The position numbers and the translations under genes were made by a program. From assembly GCA_021817685.1 (NCBI GenBank), contig JAKAGD010000007.1:1-15491 (forward strand): a DNA stretch of 15,491 nucleotides, written 5' to 3'. The stretch's first letter is position 1, and each line of letters opens with the position of its first letter. The notes below the pieces were generated by a model, which was not told the origin of the DNA, did not search any database, and saw only the letters and a program-made list of their open reading frames with translations. Source of the DNA: a bacterium. Lineage in GTDB: Bacteria; Patescibacteriota; Minisyncoccia; Phycocordibacterales; Phycocordibacteraceae. Below are positions 5,403 through 11,841 of the stretch, in pieces.

Positions 5403-6296
5403 CTACGGCACAATGAGGAGCGTGCGGCGCATTGCATCAAACTGCGCATGGAGCGCTTGCGCATCAAACTCGCGCACCGCGCCCTCGGGGTAATTCTGTA
5501 TGACGCCGTAGTGGATGAAGTAGCGCACCGCGATGCACGGGTTCGTACCCGGGAGCGCGTAGACCGTTTCTTCGTAGCGATTGCCGGCGCCCGCGCCGGT
5601 AGATGAGGCAACTGAATAGGTCGTGTCGCCGTCCGTAAGTTCTTCCGCGGGTGTTCCCTGCCACATGAAGAGTCCGGCGGTGCAGTCGCGGGTCTGCGGG
5701 ATCTCTTCCACGCTCAGGTAGGAATCGGTTGAGAGGTTCGTGCTCGCTGCTACCGATGCCGGGATGGTGAACTTAACGCCGGAAATTTCTTTGCCCGGAC
5801 CGAGCTCTTGGTAGCGGTACGACTCATCAGTCGTGTACCCCGCCGGCAGGCGGATGGAGAATCCGTCCGCACCGTTCGCGTAGACCTGCGGGAGGCTCGC
5901 CCCCGCCGGTTCCGGCGCGGCCGCGACACAGCCGATGTATGACTTCTCCTGATTATTTTCCAGTACCAGTGCACCGTTGCCCTTGCTCCAGAACACGAAT
6001 GACTCATCGGCATTTGCATAGCGGATGCCGCTTGCCGAGATGGTTTGCGGGAGCGTCATAGAGCGGCCGTCGGAAAGCGTGAGCACCACGCTCCCGGTCG
6101 GCACGGGCGGCTGGCCCGGCGCGGGAGCAGGAGCGGGAGCGCCGCGGTAATACGCGGCGGTGATGGTCTTGCCGCCGTTGCAGTAGTAAGAGGCGGTAGC
6201 GACGGGCGCCGGAAGCTGCGCAACCGGCGCATACGCCCGCAGTATCGCAACCGCAATGACGATCACAATTGCCCCGAGAATGATGCGACGGTCCAT
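5403..6296 (-). CDS. Membrane-anchored protein with MliC (lysozyme-inhibitor) domain
   Basis: It is 297 residues, with an N-terminal signal anchor (about 5-22). Residues about 37-124 resemble the MliC/PliC domain that inhibits C-type lysozyme: YYCNGGKTI at the start, DGRSMTLPQTISASGIRY with the family's SASG motif (87-90), FWSKGNGALVLE, and a closing cysteine C123 likely paired with C39. A Pro/Ala-rich insert (about 53-66) interrupts the domain. The C-terminal part (about 145-297, with FSIRLPAGYTTDE and two cysteines) is an unrecognised exported domain. The frame can begin with TTG at 6299, but ATG 6296 is chosen because a perfect TATAAT sits exactly 6 nt upstream. No lipobox is visible, unlike E. 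coli MliC. Confidence 0.85.
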   Translation of the reverse strand: MDRRIILGAIVIVIAVAILRAYAPVAQLPAPVATASYYCNGGKTITAAYYRGAPAPAPAPGQPPVPTGSVVLTLSDGRSMTLPQTISASGIRYANADESFVFWSKGNGALVLENNQEKSYIGCVAAAPEPAGASLPQVYANGADGFSIRLPAGYTTDESYRYQELGPGKEISGVKFTIPASVAASTNLSTDSYLSVEEIPQTRDCTAGLFMWQGTPAEELTDGDTTYSVASSTGAGAGNRYEETVYALPGTNPCIAVRYFIHYGVIQNYPEGAVREFDAQALHAQFDAMRRTLLIVP

Positions 6297-6302
6297 CAAT
6301 TG

Positions 6303-6308
6303 ATTATA
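6303..6308 (-). promoter_or_regulatory. -10 hexamer of a leaderless-type promoter for the MliC-domain gene
   Basis: Minus strand TATAAT (perfect consensus), 6 nt (CAATTG), ATG 6296. It lies between the stop of the CYTH gene and this start. No -35 match is seen at 17 nt. Confidence 0.55.
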
Positions 6309-6314
6309 GCCCCA

Positions 6315-6911
6315 TCAAAGCTCGCGCTTCTTCACGAGTCCGTCAAAACCGATCCGCTGATAATCGTCCACGCTCATGCCGTACATTTTATAGATCTGAT
6401 TGACCGAGCATATCTTCCGGTCCTTCGGGTCAAATCCGAGCAGCTTCGTAGCGGTGTCTATGTCTTCCCACGTCGGCGCTTCTATCTCAAGAAAAGTAGG
6501 GAGCGACGGCCACGTATCAATATCAAACACGGTCTCGCCTTTCTGCCAGCGAGTACGCTTCTTCTCGGCCTCATGCTTCTCTATGAAGCCAACCTTCTGG
6601 AGGAAAAGCTTCGTGGTGTCGTAATCGTCGACGACAACTTCTATCTCTTCCATCCCCTCGTCGTTCGTACTGCCGTCCTGCGACGTTACCCCGAGCCGTT
6701 TCTTGAAAGCCAGAATCACTTCCCCGTCTTCATCTCGGAGCCGTATCCAGCTGTTGTCTTTATTGAGGCGGTAATCGGGATAATCCATCGCCACATGGCG
6801 ATAGAAGATGTCTTTCACCTTGTGCGCGCCAATGGAGAGAAGCTTCTTCTCCAGCGTGTCTTTATCAACTTCGAGAAAAACGACCTCTATTTCCTCTTTT
6901 GCTTTTGCCAT
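6315..6911 (-). CDS. CYTH-domain protein (class IV adenylate cyclase/triphosphatase fold)
   Basis: It is 198 residues. CYTH proteins form a beta-tunnel that binds triphosphates (adenylate cyclase, thiamine triphosphatase or inorganic triphosphatase activity). Visible family features are EEIEVVFLEVD at the N-terminus, SWIRLRDEDG near 54-63, LAFKKR, EEIEVVVDDYD near 88, KKRTRW near 117 and FDIDTWPSLPTFLEIEAP near 129. The N-terminal ExExK motif is altered: E7-I-E9-V-V11, with valine instead of the metal/phosphate-binding lysine. Substrate is unknown. The start lies 10 nt from the stop of the PNPOx-fold gene, so the two are probably cotranscribed; a TATAAT embedded in that stop could give extra initiation. 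Confidence 0.88.
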   Translation of the reverse strand: MAKAKEEIEVVFLEVDKDTLEKKLLSIGAHKVKDIFYRHVAMDYPDYRLNKDNSWIRLRDEDGEVILAFKKRLGVTSQDGSTNDEGMEEIEVVVDDYDTTKLFLQKVGFIEKHEAEKKRTRWQKGETVFDIDTWPSLPTFLEIEAPTWEDIDTATKLLGFDPKDRKICSVNQIYKMYGMSVDDYQRIGFDGLVKKREL

Positions 6912-6919
6912 TGGTCGAG

Positions 6920-6925
6920 ATTATA
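6920..6925 (-). promoter_or_regulatory. Possible internal -10 before the CYTH gene
   Basis: Minus strand TATAAT, 8 nt, ATG 6911. The hexamer contains the TAA stop of the upstream gene. Spacing is 2 nt longer than in the leaderless set, and no -35 is seen. Confidence 0.3.
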
Positions 6926-7394
6926 CACTTTCACTGTCGGGAGGACTTTGAGGGATAATAATTTGATGCTCGTAGCCGAACGGCTCACTGTGCAATAGGT
7001 CAATCTTCGCCGGACGGAGCACATACCATGAGTGGTTGTCTTCCAAAATCTCCCCCGGCCGTGTTGGCGGCTCCATACCCCTCTTTGTGCGGTGCTTCTT
7101 CTCCAACTCAAACAACGGTCCGTCCACTTTTTCGGCGATGCCCGTTACCTGGAGTGCGCGCTCCTTCCCCACTTCCTGATTTGCCGTGATTGCGCAGGCG
7201 ACCTGGCTGTTCTGTCCGAGTGCCTTCGAGTGACGAGTCTGCGGCAAAGAAATCCAGTACAAGTTGAAGTCATCGTCGTGCACGTAGATGACATCGGCAA
7301 CCCAGACGCCGCTCTCATCCACCGTGCCGAGGCTCATCAGATAGCCGTCCTCCAAAACTTTTGCTGCAAGTGTTCTGAGTTCGTCGTTGTTCAT
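6921..7394 (-). CDS. Pyridoxamine 5'-phosphate oxidase-fold FMN-binding protein
   Basis: The 157 residues form a single PNPOx-like split-barrel: a helix then LMSLGTVDESGVWVADVIYV, the strand FNLYWISLPQTRHSKAL, QVACAITANQ and ALQVTGIAEKV. This is the arrangement of the general flavin/F420-binding oxidoreductase family rather than true PdxH. The C-terminal part (WYVLRPAKIDLL) closes the barrel. Substrate cannot be predicted. It lies upstream of the CYTH gene with a 9-nt gap, suggesting one message. Near its ATG a GATAAT occurs 5 nt upstream, close to the leaderless geometry, but weak. Confidence 0.88.
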   Translation of the reverse strand: MNNDELRTLAAKVLEDGYLMSLGTVDESGVWVADVIYVHDDDFNLYWISLPQTRHSKALGQNSQVACAITANQEVGKERALQVTGIAEKVDGPLFELEKKHRTKRGMEPPTRPGEILEDNHSWYVLRPAKIDLLHSEPFGYEHQIIIPQSPPDSESV

Positions 7395-7420
7395 ACGTAA
7401 TTATCTTACCCTACTCATAA

Positions 7421-7456
7421 TGCGCCGGCGCACACCCTCCGTAAGGTGACACCTTA
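7421..7456. repeat. Two short perfect palindromes between the PNPOx-fold and exonuclease genes
   Basis: TGCGCCGGCGCA (7421-7432) is a 12-nt perfect palindrome. TAAGGTG-A-CACCTTA (7442-7456) is a 15-nt palindrome. An additional AAGCC/GGCTT hairpin overlaps the exonuclease stop. Together they may end the exonuclease transcript or bind a regulator of the PNPOx-fold gene; no T-run supports a classical terminator. Confidence 0.4.
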
Positions 7457-7472
7457 TGCTCAAGCCTGCGGC

Positions 7473-8228
7473 TTACACATCCAGGTCGAGCGTTCCGAAG
7501 TCCGCCTCCCCCTTGTCCAGGTAATGCTTGAGCGTGTAAATCCAGTCCGCTTCTGTCGCCGGGTCCTTCTTTTTCTCCTTCAGCAACCATTCCAGATAAT
7601 CACGGTCGGCCTTGACCACCTCCTCCAGCTTTTTGCCGCTGTATTTGCCGAACCGGATGGTGGTAAAGAGGAGCGGGCGCGCGGAAATGGCGAGCATCGC
7701 TTCAAGCGCGGTCTCCTCCGTGCCGTGCCGCTCCTTCATCTTCGTGAGGAGCCGTTCAAACAGCGCTTCCAGCACGAGCACATCGCCCCACGCATCATGC
7801 GCCACAGCTTCTATGTCCAGGTCCAAGAGGTAGCGCAGGTACTGGAGCCGATAGTTCGGCAACTGGTCATTCGGATCGAGCGCATACGCGACCTTGTAGG
7901 TGCAGATGGTCCGGCGCGGCGCGATGCCCTCGCGCGCGAGCATCGCGTTATCAAACGCGGCGTTATGCGCGACCGCCACCGTCTCTTTGTTCTCAAACAG
8001 GTCCTTCACGCTCCCGTACTCGGGAGCGTCTTTGAACGCCGGGCGGTCCGCGACCATCCGTTCCGTGATGTGGTGGATGGCCATAGATTCTATAGAGATC
8101 GGCACGGGCGGCTTGTAGGTGGCGTTCACCAGCGGTTCGTCCACGAACCGCTCCTTCACCGCCAATTGGCACAGCCGGTCCTTGTCCCCGTTCCCGGTGG
8201 TTTCGGTATCAAAAAATATGACCCGCAT
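7473..8228 (-). CDS. DnaQ/ExoX-like DEDDh 3'-5' exonuclease
   Basis: It is a 251-residue nuclease. Exo I is FFDTETTG (D7, E9), Exo II AHNAAFDNAML (H88, D93) and Exo III AHDAWGDVL with H144 and D149, the DEDDh signature. A C-terminal segment FGKYSGKKLEEVVKADRDYL (193-212) is the short module seen after the nuclease domain in ExoX-type proteins. It probably trims single-stranded DNA in repair or proofreading; it is not fused to a polymerase. The frame runs upstream to 8297, but the ATG at 8228 begins the first beta-strand (MRVIFFDTE) and has TACAAT exactly 6 nt upstream. Confidence 0.92.
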   Translation of the reverse strand: MRVIFFDTETTGNGDKDRLCQLAVKERFVDEPLVNATYKPPVPISIESMAIHHITERMVADRPAFKDAPEYGSVKDLFENKETVAVAHNAAFDNAMLAREGIAPRRTICTYKVAYALDPNDQLPNYRLQYLRYLLDLDIEAVAHDAWGDVLVLEALFERLLTKMKERHGTEETALEAMLAISARPLLFTTIRFGKYSGKKLEEVVKADRDYLEWLLKEKKKDPATEADWIYTLKHYLDKGEADFGTLDLDV

Positions 8229-8234
8229 GGGGGT

Positions 8235-8240
8235 ATTGTA
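8235..8240 (-). promoter_or_regulatory. -10 hexamer of a leaderless-type promoter for the exonuclease
   Basis: Minus strand TACAAT, 6 nt (ACCCCC), ATG 8228. The same TACAAT-6-ATG arrangement occurs at 9336 and 13191. Confidence 0.5.
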
Positions 8241-8300
8241 CCGCACTGCTTCACTCCACTCCCTCGGCAGAATGTATGCTAGTATCTGCCCGGACAACTC

Positions 8301-8305
8301 GGGAG
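8301..8305 (+). promoter_or_regulatory. Ribosome binding site deciding the start of the 137-aa gene
   Basis: GGGAG, 6 nt (ATGATC), ATG 8312. The earlier ATG at 8306 abuts the site and is too close, so 8312 is preferred. Confidence 0.7.
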
Positions 8306-8311
8306 ATGATC

Positions 8312-8725
8312 ATGAGCAAAGACAGCGGTTTACCTGGACTCCAGGCGGTAGCACGGCAGGAGGTGACATTGGAAACCCTGCTCGAAAAGATTCCCGTGGA
8401 ACATCGAGGGGTACTCTTTGAGCGAGTGCTTGAGGACTTTCACCCGCAGGAAAACACGAGGCGACTGGAACTCGCCTTTGCCGAAGTGTGGGCGGAAAGG
8501 AACAATCCGCAGATGTACCGACCTCTGCTTCCATCACTTCTGGAAACGCACGAGGGGAATCCGCGCAAAGAGTTCGTACCAGCGACTGAGCGGGAGTGGC
8601 AAGTTGCCTGCCTGGTCGCCGCGACTCTTTTCCAGTTCCTGCCGACAACCGTTGGGTGCAACATGCTCTACGAGGGATTCCGGCGAGCCGGCGGGAAGCT
8701 CTGGTACGAGCTTCCTGAGACATGA
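8312..8725 (+). CDS. Hypothetical protein, 137 aa
   Basis: I do not recognise it. It is soluble and probably all-helical, with a conserved-looking centre (VLEDFHPQENTRRLELAFAE) and a C-terminal aliphatic segment ending FRRAGGKLWYELPET. There is no signal peptide, cofactor motif or membrane segment. The start at 8312 is set by a GGGAG site 6 nt upstream, as for the 119-aa gene at 4980, and the gene has its own terminator. A TATGCT at 8275 could be its -10, without a good -35. The gene is divergent from the exonuclease. Confidence 0.7.
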   Translation: MSKDSGLPGLQAVARQEVTLETLLEKIPVEHRGVLFERVLEDFHPQENTRRLELAFAEVWAERNNPQMYRPLLPSLLETHEGNPRKEFVPATEREWQVACLVAATLFQFLPTTVGCNMLYEGFRRAGGKLWYELPET

Positions 8726-8754
8726 TGGTACGAGTAATCGTGACCATCCGACAG

Positions 8755-8779
8755 AAAGGTCCCGCTACACGGGCCCTTT
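8755..8779 (+). terminator. Terminator after the 137-aa gene
   Basis: AAAGGTCCCG (8755-8764), loop CTACA, CGGGCCCTTT (8770-8779): a 10-bp stem with one internal mismatch, then T and CAATTG. It lies 29 nt after the stop. Confidence 0.75.
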
Positions 8780-8796
8780 TCAATTGTCACCGTCCC

Positions 8797-8822
8797 TCGC
8801 CGCGCCTCGGAAGGCGCGGCGA
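8797..8822 (-). terminator. GC-rich hairpin after the conserved 167-aa gene
   Basis: TCGCCGCGCCT and AGGCGCGGCGA form a perfect 11-bp stem with a 4-nt loop, 3 nt after the minus-strand stop at 8826. No T-run follows, so termination strength is uncertain. Confidence 0.5.
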
Positions 8823-8825
8823 CTC

Positions 8826-9329
8826 TTAAAATTTCCGACTATCGTACGCCCAGTGGAGGAGCGCCTGGCGCTGGCGCGGTCGGCACGTGCCATCTCCCTT
8901 CCGGCACGCGCCCTTGAGCTGAGTGATGTGCCGGCGCATCGCGAGCCAGCGTTTAATTTGCCGCTCGTCTTCCCCCGGAATCCGGCGGCCCATGTAGTAG
9001 CGGCAGTACCACTGGAACCACCCGCGCGGGTCGTCCTTATAGAGCCACTTCTTCTTCCGCCACACGGAGAGCGGCTGGGACGCATTCACGCCAAAATAAT
9101 TCAGCTTCCCGTCGTGCTTGTAGCTCCCCTCTTTCTGAAACTTCGCCCGCGTAAACCAATCCTTCGGAAATTCTTTCGTGCAGTCGCGCATATACACGCC
9201 GCCGAACACGCCGAGCGCGAGCATCTCCTTGGGCGTAAGCTGCGGCTTAAACCGCGGGTCAAAGCCGCGCCCTCTGGGCGCGGCGAGCGTGTACCGATAC
9301 CCCTTCTGCATCCTGTCGTTCACAACCAT
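8826..9329 (-). CDS. Conserved uncharacterised protein, 167 aa
   Basis: No function is known to me, but the sequence pattern belongs to a highly conserved protein family that I believe occurs in bacteria and some eukaryotes. Near-invariant-looking blocks are LTPKEMLALGVFGGVYM then RDC-EFP (about 31-55), LNYFGVNASQPLSVW (about 76-90), DPRGWFQWYCRYYMGRR (about 100-116), RQIKRW, and the C-terminal RPRQRQALLHWAYDSRKF. It is rich in Trp, Arg and Tyr with five scattered cysteines and no membrane segment, suggesting nucleic-acid binding, though that is only composition-based. The frame runs to 9848, but ATG 9329 has TACAAT exactly 6 nt upstream and removes unlike sequence. Confidence 0.88.
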   Translation of the reverse strand: MVVNDRMQKGYRYTLAAPRGRGFDPRFKPQLTPKEMLALGVFGGVYMRDCTKEFPKDWFTRAKFQKEGSYKHDGKLNYFGVNASQPLSVWRKKKWLYKDDPRGWFQWYCRYYMGRRIPGEDERQIKRWLAMRRHITQLKGACRKGDGTCRPRQRQALLHWAYDSRKF

Positions 9330-9335
9330 ACGGGC

Positions 9336-9341
9336 ATTGTA
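9336..9341 (-). promoter_or_regulatory. -10 hexamer of a leaderless-type promoter for the 167-aa gene
   Basis: Minus strand TACAAT, 6 nt (GCCCGT), ATG 9329. Confidence 0.5.
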
Positions 9342-9395
9342 CCCTGCCCCGAACCTACCGGGATTGAGAATTCTGCCAACTATCATGGAATAACG

Positions 9396-9423
9396 CTGTC
9401 CACATAGCACACTCTGTGGACAG
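9396..9423. repeat. 9-bp inverted repeat upstream of the small GIY-YIG-like gene
   Basis: CTGTCCACA (9396-9404) and TGTGGACAG (9415-9423) are perfect inverted arms with a 10-nt spacer. A TAAAAT (9427-9432 region) follows and may be a -10 for the plus-strand gene at 9486. It could be an operator. Each arm is two bases away from a DnaA box, but nothing else here suggests an origin. Confidence 0.45.
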
Positions 9424-9485
9424 GAGTAAAATGGTGTGGTCGGCGTAGTCGAACCGATGTAATCAAACGTAATCGACCAAAGTAT

Positions 9486-9773
9486 ATGCAGACGGTAATC
9501 ACAGAATTCGAGAGGTTCATGGGACTGAACGGGCGATACTATTCCGAGTTCTATGTCGGAATCGCAAAGGATCCGAATGATCGCCTGATAAACGGCCACG
9601 GTGTGACCAGTAGCGTGCCAAACATCTATTGGACCGCTCCACTCCAGACCGAGATCGTTCGTGCAATTGAAAAGTACTTCGTAAATAAGGGTACTCGCGG
9701 CGGGCCTGGTGGCGGAGACACGAACACTTGTTATATCTACGCCTACAAAATCTCCCCTGGTACGCGGGAGTGA
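9486..9773 (+). CDS. Small GIY-YIG-like protein, 95 aa
   Basis: It resembles a family of short bacterial proteins with the pattern YYSEFYVGIAKDPNDRL (about 18-34), then an aromatic middle, a conserved amphipathic helix EIVRAIEKYFVNKG and the glycine-rich GGPGGGDTNTCYIYAYK near the end. The spacing of YVGI with a following Arg recalls the GIY-YIG nuclease fold (YVG-I...R...E), but the catalytic set is not clearly complete, so nuclease activity is uncertain. No ribosome binding site is visible before the ATG. A strong terminator ends the transcript at 9878. An inverted repeat lies about 60 nt upstream. It sits directly next to the restriction-modification island. Confidence 0.7.
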   Translation: MQTVITEFERFMGLNGRYYSEFYVGIAKDPNDRLINGHGVTSSVPNIYWTAPLQTEIVRAIEKYFVNKGTRGGPGGGDTNTCYIYAYKISPGTRE

Positions 9774-9877
9774 GGAGCTGAGCAAAAGTGCCGGTCTATA
9801 GAGAGCCCGCGGAGAAGGAGAAAAGATTGAGTTATTGCCACTCACCAACGGCGCTAGAAAAGCACGCCTCGTTCATG

Positions 9878-9902
9878 CAAAACCGCGCAATGCGCGGTTT
9901 TG
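9878..9902 (+). terminator. Rho-independent terminator
   Basis: CAAAACCGCGC (9878-9888), loop AAT, GCGCGGTTTTG (9892-9902), followed by TTTTTATTT. The stem is a perfect 11 bp. It ends transcripts from the 9486 gene; the T-run overlaps the end of the opposing gene at 9906. Confidence 0.9.
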
Positions 9903-9905
9903 TTT

Positions 9906-10139
9906 TTATTTAGAAGTATAAGTTATTGTGATCGTTGGCGTTTTCTGTTTCGGGAAAATAGTGAGATCAACTGTATCGGAGTTTTGGCCTGCCCTTACCA
10001 AACCTTCGACTAGTTTCAGCGCTTCATTTCGGGATAAAACAAGACCGATACTCTTGCCCGCCCATTTATCCAGATCTTTAATATAGACTTTTCTCGGTTT
10101 TACGTTTGTCTTTGTGGATACTCTTTTCGATTTGTTCAT
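9906..10139 (-). CDS. Hypothetical protein, 77 aa, last gene of the defence island
   Basis: I do not recognise it. The N-terminal 20 residues are strongly basic (KSKRVSTKTNVKPRK), then a mixed alpha/beta segment with KDLDKWAGKSIGLVLSRNEA and a beta-rich C-terminus TITITYTSK. It follows the AIPR gene by 21 nt in the same direction and shares its AT-rich composition, so it probably arrived with it. A TATATT 5 nt before the ATG could also give a separate near-leaderless transcript. It could be an accessory or inhibitory partner of the island, but nothing in the sequence shows this. Confidence 0.65.
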   Translation of the reverse strand: MNKSKRVSTKTNVKPRKVYIKDLDKWAGKSIGLVLSRNEALKLVEGLVRAGQNSDTVDLTIFPKQKTPTITITYTSK

Positions 10140-10160
10140 GTAGTAATATATTATGCTCGA

Positions 10161-11840
10161 TTAGACGACTTCAAGTTCGGCCTTGATTTCTGATACTAAA
10201 TTATTGCTTTTAAAAAGTGCCGCTGGTGGCTCGTTTGTATCGCGGTGTTTACTGACCATTTTCTCCAAAAGCTTTTCAGCTTTTGGTATTAATTTCTCAA
10301 TTTTCGACTGATTTTGAAGTATGGTCTTCACTTTATTGGCACGTGCCAAAATGTTCAAGGTAAATAAGAGATAGTAGGATCCATGTAAAAGATAGTCCTT
10401 CGTATTTATAAAAGAAACCAGTTCGTCATGTTTCTGCTCTTTCACCAGTCTCCTCTTTTCCTTTTTAAGGGGCTTGATTCTTTCTTCTATTTTTTTAAAC
10501 AAGTTTAGGGGTAGTAGAATATATTCTGGAGTCAGTTTTTCTTCATCAAATATTTGATAATAATCTTTTTTATATATTTCTGTTTTCTTATTTTTTGCAT
10601 CACCGGGCTTTTCTAAATAAAATGATAGGACCAGTTGACCAACCTTCTCTGCATCAACAATGCTTGCTTTGTCGATGCCTTTTTGATCTGCAAATTCATT
10701 TTTCTTCCGAGAATAAAAGTATCCGTGCAGACTGAATTGTTCTTGCAGCTTTACTTGTAACCAATCATTCGAGTGTGTATCTCGACCTTTAACAGGATTT
10801 TGTGAATTTGTGAACCTCGCAATATCCTGCCCCAATTGTCTGTTCGTTACTTCATATATTCTGATCAACAAGTAGACATCCTGCAGCTTCTCCTTTAGGT
10901 TTGGGTCTTTATAAATTTCATACAATGAGTGGAGGGTCTGACTTCCATTCACTATCTGGATACCTTGCACTTCAATTACAGGGCTATCAGAACCAGGAGT
11001 GTACCGCAACCTATCACATATCACAGTGATTCCGTTGTTAAAATAAAAAAATTTGTAATTTTCGTTGGAGAGCGCGGAGGTTTGTATTTCTGCATTAATC
11101 TCACCTTTACTTTTCAAATACATTCGAACATTTTCATCAAAAATAGTCTCGTCTAGAGTGCCATCGCCAGAAATAGCATCGATCATTTTTAGGGCATTAA
11201 TAGTACCGGTTAGACATCGAATATCGCCGTCCTGCTTTTGGAAATAGCTCTTGCCAGAAAATTGCAAACTCACATCCTTCCGTTTAATCCTTTTTGCCAA
11301 TACAAGTTCTATAATTTGATTCAGATCATAATATCTTATGACGGCCCCATACTGATCAAAACTTTTATCATAGGTCTTTCGAATGCTTTCAGTGACAGGT
11401 GATTCAAGATTTGTGACGAAGTGAATTCTTATATCGAAACGCGTGGTCTCACATGCCTTCCAGAAGTTCGTTATCAGTCTCTGTATTTCAGGATTAGCAT
11501 ATTTCAAAATTGAAGCATTTTTATTTAGAATTTGATCTAAGCGGGCAAGTAATTTATCTAGATCTGTTTGTTTAATCTTTCCAGTTTTCGTTGTCTCAAA
11601 ATCAGTTGCGTATTTAAATTGGAAAATATCTACAGTGTTTGCATCTTGATCTACTTGAAATGCATCAATGCCTAAATCCCCAGATCCATCAGTCATAATT
11701 TCTTCAACATCATCAATATCCTGCATGTACTCTTCGAGAAATACATAACCGAAGGAATATCCGATATTAGAAAATTCGTTTTGAGTCAACGCCTCGTTTA
11801 CTTTTCGGTCTAACAATGAAAAATCTTGAAATGTAGCCAT
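10161..11840 (-). CDS. AIPR-family (abortive infection phage resistance) protein with N-terminal nuclease-like motif
   Basis: It is 559 residues. The AIPR domain (about 230-520) is recognised by NYKFFYFNNGITVICDR (261-277), IQIVNGSQT (294-302) and IARFTNSQNPV (340-350). The N-terminal part resembles an Mrr-like PD-(D/E)XK nuclease: GDLGIDAF (54-61, D59) followed by VDIFQFKY (70-77, Q74 and K76), a D...QxK variant. AIPR proteins are associated with phage resistance and often neighbour restriction-modification genes, as here; the mechanism is not established. The ATG follows the endonuclease stop by 1 nt. Base composition is markedly AT-rich (a 60-base sample at 11581 has 19 G/C against 39 of 60 at 3421), a sign of horizontal acquisition. 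Confidence 0.9.
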   Translation of the reverse strand: MATFQDFSLLDRKVNEALTQNEFSNIGYSFGYVFLEEYMQDIDDVEEIMTDGSGDLGIDAFQVDQDANTVDIFQFKYATDFETTKTGKIKQTDLDKLLARLDQILNKNASILKYANPEIQRLITNFWKACETTRFDIRIHFVTNLESPVTESIRKTYDKSFDQYGAVIRYYDLNQIIELVLAKRIKRKDVSLQFSGKSYFQKQDGDIRCLTGTINALKMIDAISGDGTLDETIFDENVRMYLKSKGEINAEIQTSALSNENYKFFYFNNGITVICDRLRYTPGSDSPVIEVQGIQIVNGSQTLHSLYEIYKDPNLKEKLQDVYLLIRIYEVTNRQLGQDIARFTNSQNPVKGRDTHSNDWLQVKLQEQFSLHGYFYSRKKNEFADQKGIDKASIVDAEKVGQLVLSFYLEKPGDAKNKKTEIYKKDYYQIFDEEKLTPEYILLPLNLFKKIEERIKPLKKEKRRLVKEQKHDELVSFINTKDYLLHGSYYLLFTLNILARANKVKTILQNQSKIEKLIPKAEKLLEKMVSKHRDTNEPPAALFKSNNLVSEIKAELEVV

Positions 11841-11841
11841 A

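Noticed and set aside
8418..9407. Plus-strand open frame of 329 codons across the 137-aa and 167-aa genes.
   Set aside because: It runs through a terminator and antisense to a conserved protein, with no recognisable sequence of its own.
9396..9423. The inverted repeat arms look like paired DnaA boxes (TTATCCACA).
   Set aside because: Both arms differ at two positions, and no dnaA/dnaN genes or further boxes are nearby.
9432..9459. On the minus strand the sequence resembles a tRNA 3' end (GGTTCGACT ... ACCACACCA).
   Set aside because: The T-stem does not pair (position 53/61 would be G-A and two more pairs fail) and no tRNA body is present upstream; at most a worn remnant or chance.
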